Shown one piece after another: positions 42,501-54,559 of a stretch of 64,000 bases of DNA (the stretch's first letter is position 1; each line of letters opens with the position of its first letter). The position numbers were made by a program, and so were the translations under genes. Origin of the DNA: Nephrocerus scutellatus. Its lineage: Eukaryota; Arthropoda; Insecta; Diptera; Pipunculidae. Below the pieces are notes generated by a model. It saw only the letters and a list, made by a program, of their open reading frames with translations, searched no databases and had not been told where the DNA came from. The DNA lies in assembly GCA_947095585.1 (NCBI GenBank), contig OX352765.1, positions 22,226,254 to 22,290,253 on the forward strand. The letters run 5' to 3'.

Positions 42501-43075
42501 CCGCAATGTTGCAGGATATTTGCGTGCGCTTGTTTATTTGTTTGTGTTCCGGTGTTGTTTGTTTATTTTTTTGGAGAAAGATGATTACTTCACGCTTTAG
42601 TTATAATATCGGATCCTTGGATTATTGTTATAAATTAAGGAAAACTTTCCGCTTTTGTTTATCCAATCTAATTATGTTTAATATATATATATATATATGC
42701 ATATACTCTTTTGATATATATACCAATGTCATTTGTACGACAGTGGAAGTAACAAGGTGGCTTTGTGCATACACATAAGTTACAATAAGGTCAAGGTTAG
42801 TATATATAAATCACGATTTACTGATTCACATTTGGACAATGCTACCAAATTATCAAAACTCAATCTTCTGTTCAATTTATAGACGATTTATTAGACGACG
42901 AATTCTTACATTCAACGTTCGTCACCGGACAATGAACAACAATTTAAATTTCAAGTATAATCACTGGCTTATGCTGATAAGCCAGCAACAATTCATCCCT
43001 TTGAGGACAACATTGTTCGTTTTATTCGTGAGTGCGGCTAGTATTGCTTGAAAATGTTACTCGAAACGAATTTGA
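42501..43075. other. 3' flank of the IR gene, no gene recognised
   Basis: AT-rich with a (TA)n run at about 42680-42700. Small open frames lack any recognisable product. Confidence 0.45.
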
Positions 43076-43079
43076 AGTA

Positions 43080-44540
43080 TTAATGGATTTTTCCTTGCAG
43101 TATGTGCAACGCGGACTCTTGGTAGAACTTCCGCGCCTGGTCCGGTCATTGTTCTCTGTACTGTTCCAGTTCACGGACGAGATTCTTCTCCCAGGCTGCT
43201 TTTTTTCGCTGGTGAACTGTTTTTTTATATCTTCTGAGCTCTTTATCTTTCATCTTTGCGTGTCTGCGTTCTATGAGATTGTTGCATTGATCGGTACTTA
43301 AAATTCTTATGTTCAGTCGCTAGCTTATATTCGTCATCGAACCAGTCGTTCTACGGCTATTGCCTAAAATGGAGTCAGCAGTACTAATGACAGTATTTTT
43401 AAGGTGAATCCATTTCTCTTCTATGCCTGACATCTTTACTCTGCCTGCATTTAGTGCGAGTCCTATCGCTTGACCGTAGTTGTTTCTGGTTTCTTCGTTG
43501 CGAAGTGCAGCCGTGTTGACTCGAATCTGATTGTCGGATGCAGTCTTTCGTGATGATGCTATCCGCGCTCGGAGCACCATACCAACAAGATAGTGGTCGA
43601 ATCGACGTTGGCAACTCGGTACGTTCGTAGCGTCATCAGCTTCGGGTTGTGGCGGCGGTCTATCAACGCGTGGTCTTTCTGGAGATACCCAGGTGGCTTT
43701 GTGAATATTTTTACGCTCAAACCTTGTACTCGCAATATCCAAATTATTGCTTGCTGCCATCTCTATGACTCGTTTTCCATTGTCATTAGTGTTCTCGTGT
43801 AAGCTATGGGTGCCAATGTACTGCCTGAATACTGCCTTCCTACCTATTTTGGCATTCATAACCCCAAGAATGATTTTTACGTCATACTGAGGGAAGGCAT
43901 GGAGTTCCCGTTCGACTAATTAAAAGAATTCTTCTTTTTCATCATCTGGGTAATCCACTGTAGGTGCGTGAACGTTTATGAGGCTTATGTTTTTAAAGTG
44001 CATAGCCATTCATATATTGCTTTAAAGCCGATAACGGCGGGTTTCATTCTATTGCAGACTAGAAACCCCACCCCGAGCACATGATGTCTTGCATGACAGC
44101 TGTAATATATGTCATATTCTGATTTTTGTAAGACACAAGTCCCCGTTCACCGCATTTCTTGGATTGCTGTTATGTCAGCTTTATATTTAGACAGGGTATC
44201 GGCCAGCTGCTGTGCTGCGCTCGAGCTCTATACAGTGAGCGTACGTTCAATGAGAAAATTCTTAAATCGTTTAGCCGTTTTCGTTGCCGCGGTCGTCGTC
44301 GTTCATCAGTGTATCCGATTGGTCTCGCGCCAACATTACTTTGAAGGGACTAGTCCGATCAACCTTCATTGAAGGAAAATCACCGGCGGCCACCACGTTG
44401 ATGATTGATCGCACTTCCACCAGTCAGAGTTAGTTATGGCCACCTGCAATTCTAGAGCATTCTGTGTTATTCCTCCTAATTCTGCTGATGGCTGGCCGCC
44501 GACCAGGACAATTAGTTACTGATAAATCACACAATTTAAT
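43080..44540 (-). mobile_element. RTE-like LINE 5' half, endonuclease nearly readable
   Basis: Minus strand, with few breaks. The N-terminal end of the endonuclease lies at about 44290-43900 (LNVRSLYR, then ILQKS/YYSCHARH and NRMKPAVIGFKA). 43320-43859 has MNAKIGRKAVFRQYIGTHSL, ENTNDNGKRVIEMAASNNLD, IASTRFERKNIHKATWVSPE, RFDHYLVGMVLRARI and later GIEEKWIHLKN. Then comes the basic linker (RRYKKTVHQRKKAAWEKNLV) to 43080. The histidine/Asp of DHYLV and the Asn of MNAKIG match AP-endonuclease motifs. It is the best preserved 5' copy in the window. The same family as 790-1880 and 13779-14960. Confidence 0.82.
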
Positions 44541-44544
44541 TACT

Positions 44545-46180
44545 TTCGTACACAAGGCAATTTATTTTTGCAATATTTTGTTCTTCTCTTTACTGGTGTT
44601 GAGCTTTAAATCTTTCGAAAAAGCAATATTTTTTCACTAAATGATAACAATGTTGCAAAATGTAGAGTAATAAGCTTCTAACAGAAAAACCAGAGCCATT
44701 GATTGAGGAGTGGCATAAACGTGTGGGTTTCGCCTCTCACTGGACGAAACCTAATAATTTTAATTATTGTAATTCTGATTATGTGTCTCATAGTCTGGTA
44801 ACGTTCATCGTTTGCTGGTCTGTGTGCCCAAGAATAAAAGGCTTCTCATTTTTTTAACTTAACTTTAAGGACTTAAATTAAAATGCCCTGCAGCTAAATT
44901 CGCTGCAGTACTTTTACTTTCGCCCAAAGCGTTCACACCTAAAGTATATATTTGTCCATAAGCATTGAGAGTAGGGCGACGTGTCATCGCTTCATCCGTC
45001 CGTCTGTAGCGGCGAGTCGCTTCAAAGATTTTTTTCCCTCGATAAAACAAAAAATTAATCTTTTCTTTTGAAATTCACGAGATTTGCGTGCAATTTTTGT
45101 TTTTAATTTTTTCTTTATCAGTGATATTATTTTGTCCCTCTTTTGTCCGTTGGCTCTCATTAAACGCAGCAAAGCAGTGCGCCAACACCAATTCAAGTAT
45201 ATACTTGGCATACGTAACGGCTGGCATTTCTGGTATGGGTTACTGAAGGAACCCTATCCGTTATCAGTCATCAGCTGCATAAACTGGTTGATGAATCCCC
45301 TTTAGGGTTCCTTGTTTCTTTTTGTCTGTTTTATCTTTTTCCGGGAATGCAAATGAAATGAATCAATGCACAGTTGGGCGAATGACGGCAAATGAGATCC
45401 ATCGAAGCTAACGCCAAAGCCTTTGTGCTTTGCGCTGACGAATGTCTGTATACGTACACGAAGAAAAGTTTTGCAAAACAAATTTTTATGAAAAGTATGA
45501 TATCAAAGTAGTTTTATCTTTTTCTTGAACTAATGGTTTGTAGACATCAAAACTTCTTATGGTTCTTAAGACTTTCTTTATCATCAGTGATGTCATGCGC
45601 GGTTATTTCAAAGAAAAATCCAAAATTTTCTGTTTGTTGGTTCGTTGAAATAAACTTTTCATTGGCCAAAAAAAGGAAGGGAATCGTTTTATCAGACACC
45701 ATGAACATAAGGATTTTTCTTACAACGTTTCCATTAATTCAAGTTCAATGCTCCTAAGTCTAAGCATAGAGTAGAAACAGAAATAAAATTGAGTGAAAAT
45801 ATAAGAGAGGCTTAGGATGGTTATTTTATTCAACAAATGAATAGATAAACATAAGATCTATTTTTGATGAGGTCCAAGGCTGGCTGATGAAGGAAGGTTC
45901 AGGTATGATACCATCACGACGATATTTACATCTTTACTAAGTCAGTCAGGCTATTCGCCTGAAAAAAAAAATAAAAAAATTCCTGTATGTAAATTCAGTT
46001 CCAGGGATCTTGATCGATGAAGTCCTATGTAACGTCTATCATTACACTTAGATTCTTACTAAAACTCTACTTCACATTAGGTTAGGGAAGGGTGCGTTCC
46101 ACTTGAATGATTAGTGAATGGCTGATTGCCACCCATTATGGGCAAATAGTTTTTTGTTGGATACTTGTCAAAGCCTACCC
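44545..46180. other. Intergenic, no gene recognised
   Basis: AT-rich with short overlapping frames on both strands. Nothing recognised. Confidence 0.45.
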
Positions 46181-46182
46181 TA

Positions 46183-46940
46183 CGAGGGTGGTTTGATAAG
46201 TCAGTGACTTTTTGAATAAAAGATATTTTTTTTCGGCAAAAAAGCATTTTATTTCTTAACATAGTCTCCTTTAAGTCCAACATTTTTCCAATTTTTTATT
46301 CCTTCAAAATAATAGGTTTTTCAAGGCCCACAAAATAGGTGTTTGTTGAATGATGACCTCTTCATAAGACCCAAATCTCTTACCGCCTAGCTATTTCTTT
46401 AGGTATGGAAGCAGGAAGGATTTTTGCCATGGTGACTACACACGTGTGTACCTTTATGGAACAGCACTTTTTTCTTCGCCATATGCGGTCGTTTTTGCTT
46501 CAAATCAATATCGAATCTGTCTAAAAGCTCTGAGTAATATTCGCCGATAATCGTTTTAGCCTTTTCAAGGTAATCGATGTGAATAACGCCGCGTGCGTCC
46601 AAAAACACGGTCGCAATGACCTTGTTGGCCGACAGACCCAACGTGCGGTCTTCTTTGTGTGAACGCTTTCTCGGAGAAACCCACGTCGTGATTGTTTCTT
46701 GGCTCCAGGTGTGTTGTGATGTATCCATGTTTCGTGCACGACTAGAACGGCGAAAACAGTCGGTCGGATTTTTGTTAAAATTCACGAGGTTCAATGGCTG
46801 TCAAACACAAAATAAATGACGCAGCTTGCTCAAAAGAAGACAGTAATCTATTAATAGATGGGAGTTGACGGGAGCAGTGTTGCATTTAAAGTTACTGCGC
46901 GGGAAATCCAAAAAGTCAATGAATTATCAAACTGCCCTCG
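46183..46940 (-). mobile_element. Internally deleted mariner
   Basis: TA-flanked (46181-46182 and 46941-46942). The inverted ends match over about 30 bp with few mismatches (CGAGGGTGGTTTGATAAGTC at the left; CGAGGGCAGTTTGATAATTC as the reverse complement of the right). The minus strand 46399-46794 encodes TWSQETITTWVSPRKRSHKE, LGLSANKVIATVFLDARGVI, YYSELLDRFDIDLKQKRPHM and KKKVLFHKGT, the central mariner transposase. The HQDN catalytic motif is lost at HKGT, and the N-terminus and most of the C-terminus are missing. Confidence 0.87.
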
Positions 46941-47266
46941 TATCTTTGGAACAAATTTAATTGTACTTCTTCTCAATTGCCAACTTTACAAGATCTACAT
47001 ACAAGATTTACATACAAAACAAAATATCCTTTGTTACGTAATCCGAAACGTTACTAATATGCTACAGAAATGTCTATAGCCTAGCAGCAACACATTCGCT
47101 GTTGAATTCACTCTACTTGGAATAAAAATGCAATTTACTGATTGATTTTTATTTACAGACTTGCACATATTTCTCAGGCATTGACATCATAATCAGAAAA
47201 GGACGAAAATACAAACCATAATATAACTTTGAGATGTATTCGGAAACTTTAAGGATGCTGTACAAG

Positions 47267-47339
47267 GACCGTGTGGCCTAATGGATAAGGCGTCGGACTT
47301 CGAATCCGAAGATTGCAGGTTCGAGTCCTGTCACGGTCG
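47267..47339 (+). tRNA. tRNA-Arg (anticodon TCG)
   Basis: A 73-nt cloverleaf. Acceptor stem GACCGTG pairs with CACGGTC, and the D arm is GCCT..AGGC. The anticodon stem TCGGA/TCCGA holds loop CTTCGAA, giving anticodon TCG at 47300-47302 (reads CGA arginine codons). The T arm contains GCAGGTTCGAGTCCTGT. Box A (TGGCCTAATGG) and box B (GGTTCGAGTCC) are intact, and a T-run from 47347 can terminate pol III. There is no intron. It looks functional, and is distinct from the decayed SINEs. Confidence 0.97.
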
Positions 47340-47344
47340 GAGAA

Positions 47345-47362
47345 TGGTTTTTTTTTTTTCTT
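47345..47362 (+). terminator. Pol III T-run terminator after tRNA-Arg
   Basis: A run of about 13 T residues begins about 8 nt past the discriminator base. Four or more T residues are sufficient for RNA polymerase III termination. Confidence 0.8.
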
Positions 47363-47479
47363 AATTTGATAAATACATTTTGTTTGTAAATATGCCCAAT
47401 ATTTTAAAACAATATAGAAATGTAAGTATTTTTTCTGTATTTGATTTTGTAGAAAGTTTCTAGTATAATGCCTCCTCTC

Positions 47480-48690
47480 CATTTTTTATATTAGCGTGTC
47501 GAGCATCCGTGAACGTACGCTTTTTATTATCTATTTATTGCCATATTAAATTTTTTCAATTAAGCCTAAGTGCACTTTTATTTGTTCTTTGTTCAGAGTT
47601 GGGGTCCTCTATATCAAGGCTGCAACATAATTATTTGAATTTTCTTCTTATTATAGCTTTAGCTTTATCATCTTATTTATATTTTTCCAAATCAGCTTGC
47701 AGTCGAGCGAACTAAGAATATATTTTTTAATTTTTTCGCCCCATGTATGAAATACTGGGGACGTTTACTATTCTTTGATGAAAAAACCAAGATGAGTTCC
47801 CAACTGGCTAGCACCGAGTTTGATTTGATCGCAGTCGTAGCATACCTCTAAACTTGCAGTCATATTGAGACAAAAAATAATATGTTGTCAATAGGTCGCC
47901 TTAGGAAACATAGGTGAAGTGGTAGACTTCGCCCTTGTAACAGAATTAAATAGCGAATATAGTGCGTCATTTTGATTTCAGGTGACCTATGCGTAATATA
48001 AAGGGTTTTTAATCCGAATGGTAGCATTCAAGAATAAGATCAGTTCATTGACCAGCGAAAGCTCCTTTAGGCTTCCTTAAGAATGGCTTCTATAGAATGC
48101 GGAGTCTGGAACTTGCTAAGATTGGACACATTATTTTGTAGATTAAGTAATTAATTGAAATCTTTATTGTAAGTGGCCTTATGTTAAATAAAGGAATAAA
48201 TGAAAAATGAAAATGAAAAAAGTATGCTATGGAAAATTCGATTGCCATTTGGACTTCAGTAGATTATCGCAACAGCAGCGTTTTGTTTTTTGAGAAACTT
48301 TCTTAGCGTATTGTACAACTACACTACGAAGGCGCTAATGTATAAAAAATGTATCATGGAGGAACGTTTTTAAAATAAATATGCCATTTCGTTTTCGATT
48401 TCGTTATGTGTTCAATTATGTTTATAACATACCATGTTTATAAACTCATATTTTATGTAGAAAGCCTAAATGTCAATCTGGTAGACGGTTAATAATGACC
48501 AAACCGAAATAGACTTGAAAACTACGTATAATAATGTACCAACCTACATTTTTATAAAATAAGAGTCTTAACTAAGTAACTAACTATCAGCTGATGCATT
48601 GCTTGGTGTAATGCGTCCGGTAGATTTTTTATATTGGAGTGGAGATATTATTGAATATATGTGTAAGAGCATCACACTTAAAGCACTGCA
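47480..48690. other. Intergenic, no gene recognised
   Basis: AT-rich. About 48000-48130 weakly resembles the R1/LOA-like C-terminal remnant at 33290-33625. Otherwise nothing recognised. Confidence 0.35.
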
Positions 48691-48694
48691 CATA

Positions 48695-48950
48695 TTATCT
48701 ACCTACACAAATAAAAGTAAGATGCTTTTCGTTGGTAAGCGCATCACTTGAGATGGGCTGACCCGAAATTGCTAAAAAATATTTTTAAAAATGTTCGTAA
48801 TAGTCCGAGTACCATTCTTACGAAAAGAAAAATTGTAAAAGTTGGCCGAAAAATTGGAAAATTCGGGGAAAACAGCTTTTTTCGATGATCAAAGTATGAA
48901 CTCGCGACCATAACTTACGATTCGAACGATGGATTTGCATAATTCTTTTT
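48695..48950 (+). repeat. Helitron-like repeat fragment
   Basis: Shares ACAAATAAAAGTAAGATGCT, then TTCGTTGGTAAGCGCATCAC, AAAATGTTCGTAATAGTCCG and ACTCGCGACCATAACTTACG with the elements at 58230-58800 and 62233-62595. The 3' part is missing. Confidence 0.55.
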
Positions 48951-49179
48951 AGTTTGTTTATTAGTTATTTAATTGTACACAAACAGTGTTGCGAAGTAGT
49001 ATTTGTTGTATGTCTTGATTATAGGCTATAGAAAATGTAAGATGTTAATCCCAGCTCCCACGATGTTACGAGGAAGCCGGCGATTCATGTGTACGTGAAT
49101 TCAAGCGCTTGGGAATTGCTAGTTCTCCATATTAACGCGTGCGTTCGTGCGTTGGTGCGTTTGTATGTGGTGTTTGTGG

Positions 49180-50110
49180 CGATTTCATTCAAACTTGCAC
49201 ACAATATATCTCTTATTAGAGAATTTACAGAAAAATTTTAAGTTTTTTTTTTTTTTTTTTTTTTTTTTACAATCGCTATGTTAACTCTTTGTGCCAGCGT
49301 TTATTTGATTGCTGCGAGTTTGTTTGTTTGAGTCTGATATTACTCAAACTTTCCACACATATGTATCTCCAAAAACAACACTTCATATATGTGCACTGCA
49401 AACATGTGAGTCTCCGAGACAACACTTTCTAGTTGAAGGATTTGAAAGGAAGGTACTTAGGATCTGTACAGGAGGGTGCCAAACAGCTATAAATTTGTGT
49501 CTACTACAAGGCTTTACGAAGCCGCGGGTCTGCTGCCAATAACCGACCAAATGTTCCAAATAGTTACGGAAAATGAGCAGTGAAGACATCGAGCCAAGTC
49601 ACCGGTACATACATATCAGAGGATTCACAGATGCTAGATTCGACCATATCTTCGGCCAACACTACTAAGTCTGAAGTTCACCCTGTTGATACGCCGTTTT
49701 ATATTTTCATTTTTATTTTATTTTAAAATTATTGTTTAAAATTTAATTCCCTTAAAATTAAAACATGTATTAGATTAAGTAATCAAAAATATTGTTTAAT
49801 AAGGAATACAAAAAATAGAGTCAATGTTAATACGTCGGGTTCCTATTGTTGCTCCGACATTTATTAATATTAGTTACACTTTTATAAGTTATAAGTTTGA
49901 AGTTTGATCGGGCCTCAGAGCCATATATGTTTTTTTTTAATATTTATCCGATTTTATTCAAACTTAGCACAGATGTGAGTCTCTGATGACAACACTTTTT
50001 TTAAAATTTTTATAGTGGTCCCCAGAGGCCCCAGAGCCGAAGGGCTCCCATATAATTTGTTTCAAAATCAATCCGAGGTTGTAGGCTACAGTTTCATTTC
50101 ATCTATAGTA
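49180..50110 (-). repeat. ACACATGTGT-type repeat units with LINE fragment inside
   Basis: Segments at 49180-49265, 49316-49437 and 49930-50110 resemble the reverse complement of the 21420 repeat (ATTCAAACTT, CACACATATGTATCTC, ACAACACTTT, GGGCTCCCATAT). A T-run lies at about 49240-49269. Between them is a plus-strand LINE fragment listed separately. Confidence 0.5.
49438..49800 (+). mobile_element. Jockey-like LINE 3' end fragment
   Basis: GGATTTGAAAGGAAGGTACT encodes FERKVLRICTG, followed by the broken continuation (LYEAAGLLPIT in another frame) and a T/A-rich 3' region. It closely matches 51262-51600 in the nested LINE, so it is the same family with internal deletions. Confidence 0.72.
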
Positions 50111-50586
50111 GCTTTTAATGTATAATCTTTTGACAAAAAATTTCTTCATTAACGAGTTCAACTAGTTCACATATTACATAGAATATTTTTTAGAAAATAT
50201 CTAAATTCAGTCTGAAAACTTGTTAGGTGGATGGTTATTAAAGTAATTAGGTTTTTGTAAATTGGGATTTTGGTTTTAGTATTTATTTTTTTTTTGGATT
50301 TTGCATCAATGTTAATGTTAATGAGCAGTCAGCGTACACTCTTATTTCTTTATTGAGGTATGCAAATTATGATGTTATTTTTTTTCTAAATTTATCGAAA
50401 TGTAATATTTTAATATTCAGGTGATCAGCGGATATTTTGTCTGAAAATTTACTTCAAAGCGAAAGTGCGCGTACTTGTACTGAATGACTCTATTGGTCTA
50501 TAAAAAAAATTACTTTAGTCTGTATCTTGGAAAGGAGTGAGTTTTATATCACTCAAATTCACCACATGAAGCGATGTCTGGAATTT

Positions 50587-52602
50587 ACGGGTGGGTCAAT
50601 AAGTCAAGCCACCTTAAATTTATCATTTGTCATCATCTTTCAAAAGAACGCACCCAAATTTTCAGACAGATCTGTCAAATAGTTTTGTTGTGGCAGCCAT
50701 TTAATATAGACGCCTACGGGCATTTTCGTTAAAATGGAAAAAAGTGAATTTCGAGTGCTCATTAAAGACTATTTATTGCGATAAAAAACTATCATGCAAA
50801 CCAAACAGCAAAAAGCTTGACAAATAGACTCCATCACGGTATGTCGTTTCCCGATCACCTGAGATAGCTGCCCGAAGAGTGTAGGAACACCTCCGAAATT
50901 TTTTGGAGTACTACCTGAAGTGGGGACTGAAGATCAACGCCAACAAAAAGGATAAGAAAAATCGCAAGCCGGTGCAGAGCCTTAAAAATTACCCTTCCGG
51001 ATAACACGACAATAAACACCAAGTCAGAGACTAAGTACCTGGGAATCAACTTTACTGAGAGGCTCAAGTTTAACTCTCACATCGATAAAACAATGAAAAA
51101 AGCGAACTACGCTCTTCATTTAGTGCCCCCGCTACTAAGAAAATGAAACGGACTGTCCAACAACACCAGGCTGCTCATCTACAAGCAGCTCATCAGGCCA
51201 GTGATAACCTATGGCTATCCCATATGGTTCACCGTCTCACCAACAACGATGAAAAATATCTCCCTATTTGAAAGGAAGGTACTTAGGATATGTACAGGAC
51301 TCTGGAGAGTGCCAAACAGCTATAAGTTTGTGTCGTCTACAAAACTTTATGACGCGGCAGGTCTGCTGCCAATAACCGACCGACATTGTTCCAAATGGCA
51401 AAGAAATTCGTTGATGAGTTAGAAACACATCCAAGTCCGGAGATGCAAGGACTCAGAATCGAGAAAATCGAGCCAAGCCACCGCTATATAAACATCAGAG
51501 GTTTCACAGAGATGCTAGATTCGACGACATCTTTAATAATCAAGACGTCTCCTTCTACGAAAAGGCCAGCAATCAACATTACAGATGCTGAAGATCGCCC
51601 TATTTATAAGAGGGGGTCTTATATTTTTTTCATTTTTATTATTAATGTTTTACTTTAATGTTTAATAAAATATCTTAATCTAATCTAAGCTTGACAAATA
51701 TTATGGGGACTATTCACCATCGATTTGAACCATTCACCACTGGTTTTCGGTGCGGTCGTTCGAGCACAAGTGATGCCGAACGTTCTGGTCGCCATGGTTT
51801 GATAATGGAATATCGGCGAGTGAAAGTGCGCGAACTTGAAGAGGCCACAGGCTTATCACATGGCTTAGTGATTTCGATTTTAAATAAATACTTGGACATG
51901 AAAAAGCTTTCCGCAAGATGGGTGCCGCGTTTGCTCACAATCGACAACAAACGCATTCTTTTGACAACTTCAAAGGCGATGTTCCAGAAAAATTCGTAAC
52001 CGTGGATGAAAGGAATAGTCAAATCAATGAACTTCTCCTGGTGAATCGAATCCGAAGAAGGCCAAGATGGGTTTGTCAGCAAAAAAGGTCATGACGACAG
52101 GTTTTTGGGATGCGCGCGGTGTTATTCACATCGATAACCTTGAAAAGGGTAAAACGATCACCGGCACATATTACGCAGAGCTGTTGGATCGATTCCAATC
52201 TGATTTGAAGCAACAACGGCCGCATTTGGCGAAGAGAAAAGTTATTTTTCACCAGGACAACGCACCGGCGCACAAGTCTGCGATGGCAATGGCAAAAATG
52301 CATGAGTTAGGCTACGAACTCCTCCCTTATCCAGCATATCTCCCAGATTTAGTCCCCTGCGACTACTTCTTGTTTCCAAACATAAAGAAATGGCTTGGAG
52401 GTAAGAGATTTGGGTTGAATGAAGAGGTCATCGCTGAAACAAACGTTTATTTTGGGGGGTTGGATAAATCGTATTATTTGGAGGGTATCAAAAAATTGGA
52501 GAAACGTTGGATGAGGTGTATCGAGCTAAAAGGAGGAAATGTTTTTATGCCGAAAAGAGTGTTCCTTATTTCATTTTTCAGGAACTTATTGACACATTCT
52601 CG
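50587..52602 (+). mobile_element. DD34D mariner split by a LINE insertion
   Basis: TA at 50585-50586 and 52603-52604. The left end is CGGGTGGGTCAATAAGT and the right end in reverse complement starts CGAGAATGTGTCAATAAGT. Coding: 50734-50812 (MEKSEFRVLIKDYLL region); 51701-51999 with GTIHHRFEPFTTG, RCGRSSTSDAERSGR and REVEE-like HTH; 52067-52640 with GLSAKKVMTTGFWDARGVIH, IFHQDNAPAHKSAM, YPAYLPDLVPCDYFLFPN and YLEGIKKLEKRW. Second and third Asp are 34 residues apart. The first-Asp region is broken near 52000. Without the insert it would be about 1.14 kb plus one 14-bp duplication, close to normal mariner length. Confidence 0.88.
50827..51686 (+). mobile_element. 5'-truncated Jockey-like LINE nested in the mariner
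   Basis: An 860-bp insert flanked by a perfect 14-bp target duplication, AAGCTTGACAAATA (50813-50826 and 51687-51700). Its frames encode the RT C-terminal part: EHLRNFLEYYLKWGLKINAN, YLGINFTERLKFNSHIDK, RPVITYGYPIWFTVS, ERKVLRICTGLWRVPN and HRYINIRGFTEMLDSTT, ending in TAATCTAATCT. The 5' truncation and TSD are hallmarks of target-primed reverse transcription. Confidence 0.9.
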
Positions 52603-52604
52603 TA

Positions 52605-54555
52605 CGAGTATTACAAAACTCACGTGCGGTAATTGATAGTTTCGTTTTCTCAGTGTATTGCGTTGCACAATGTACAATGCACACCAACAGATGATTCAGT
52701 GCAATGTACTGATAATTCTACCAACACCACCACCATCATCACCACCATCTGCGACGGCTGATGAAAGTAATTTCAATAAGGAGCACCAGCATCAAAAGCA
52801 TCCGCGCGGCGGCGAACTGTGCAGCGAGAAATTATTGTAATTTCTATTTTTTAGCCCTCGGCAGTTCCTTTGTTTATAATGTAATTTAATTTTGCATTTC
52901 TCGCTTTGGTGTGTTGCTTCTGCAGATTTTTTGTTGGTTTTGAAATTTTTTAATTCATCTCTGTGTGGCACAACATATGTGGTGCAGTGCACCATGACGT
53001 GTCGGCCGGTGCAGAGAGAACAACGCAGGGATGATGAACGATGCAAGTTTGTCCGTCTAACTGTCTGACTGTTTGCCGTCTGTCAGAATAATAAATATTT
53101 GCTGTATGCAACTCATATGGTTGATCGTTTTACAGCAGCACACGGTGTTTGCTCTTTCCATATTTGCATAAAAGCGAACAGCACCCAGGACCCAACAGTT
53201 TTTGCTTAATCCTTGCGAAAAAGAAAAACGCAATAGAATCAGAATCCAATTGATACTGCACTCGCTCATACACCTAAATGGAATTACATTTTGTATAAAT
53301 ATTGAGCCGCATCGACTGGAACAAATATTTTTGTTTACTCGCACAGTTAACGGAGTATAGTGGATGATGGTTGCGGCATCAGCGTCGGCATCGGAAAATT
53401 CGATTTCTATGCGCGATCCTGGGCAAATATTTGCATCGAAATTAGCATTTTGCAGCAGCGAGCACTTCGAGTGCCATCGGTGAATATCACACGTCGCACC
53501 TTTGTCAAATTTGGTTTCCCCGCGAAATTGTTTTCGGCAGTAATTTAATTTTCTAACTGTTTCCAGGCTATGTTGTTGTTGTCGATGGACAAATAATGTT
53601 TAGTGTCCAAAAAAAAAATTACGATTACATCAAACTGCAAGGCGCTGCGATATTCTGGTAGATAAATAAAATTACCGTTATGCATCCCAATCGAGAGAGG
53701 GAGGTTTGAATCCCGATTATCATCGGATATTGAAAATCGCTGATTGAAAAGTCTGATTGCGATTCTATCTTTTGTGTTTGTTTAAAACTTTGCACTTAGA
53801 ACGAATGGAAAAAGGTAAATAAACGCTTTAGCTGGTTGTTGTTACGAGTACCTCAACTGGTGCAATACAGTACCATACTCCCACAAAGAGAAAACTTTTT
53901 CGTTCACTTCTTTGGCGCGCGAGGTTTTATTTCCTTTGATTGAAGGCTGGAGTGCAAAAAATATATCTTGTTTTTAAATTTTTTACCGTACAGAATTCAA
54001 TTGCTATTGGCCCCTTAATATAAACTATTTCCTATTACTATAAGTGGATGCCAATTGATTTTCTTTTTAATCCAGTCGTTTAACTGCTTCCGTATGGTAA
54101 GTAGTTAAAGCAGTGACTCCTACGACCTCAATCTTTAACAAGAGCTAGAATTCAGCAATGGAGTTTTTTTTCAGCCGGGGATATCCTATGTGTTGCTGGC
54201 CACACTTTTGGATTCATGGTCGTTACAATAAATGATTTGTTGTTTAAGGAACTCAAATTACTCAAGAAACGGAAACAAACCTCGGGTACGACATGAAAAA
54301 TATTGCAAACGACATTTGGCTATCGACACAGGACTGAGATCAGATCGTGGAACGTTCGCACTTTGTCAGAACTGTTAAGACTGTCTCAAGTTTTTTGTGA
54401 TGGATGGTTCATGGCGACTTTCTAATGCTTAGCAATAATGACTGTCGAATCAACGGAGTTGGAATTCTTATAAAAGCTAGAGCTAAAAAGTCATTGATTT
54501 GATTTAAACCAATCTCTGAACGCATTATTTCAGCGTTATTCCCCTCTAAATTCCG
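52605..54555. other. Intergenic, no gene recognised
   Basis: Less AT-biased than its surroundings at 52700-53050 (CACCACCACCATCATCACCA near 52728). No conserved protein found. A run of short ORFs at 52658-53548 has no recognisable family. It might hold conserved non-coding DNA. Confidence 0.4.
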
Positions 54556-54559
54556 AAAT

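Noticed and set aside
47249..47482. Minus-strand frame with RTCNLRIRSPTPYPLGH
   Set aside because: It is the antisense reading of the tRNA-Arg gene, a common false protein call.
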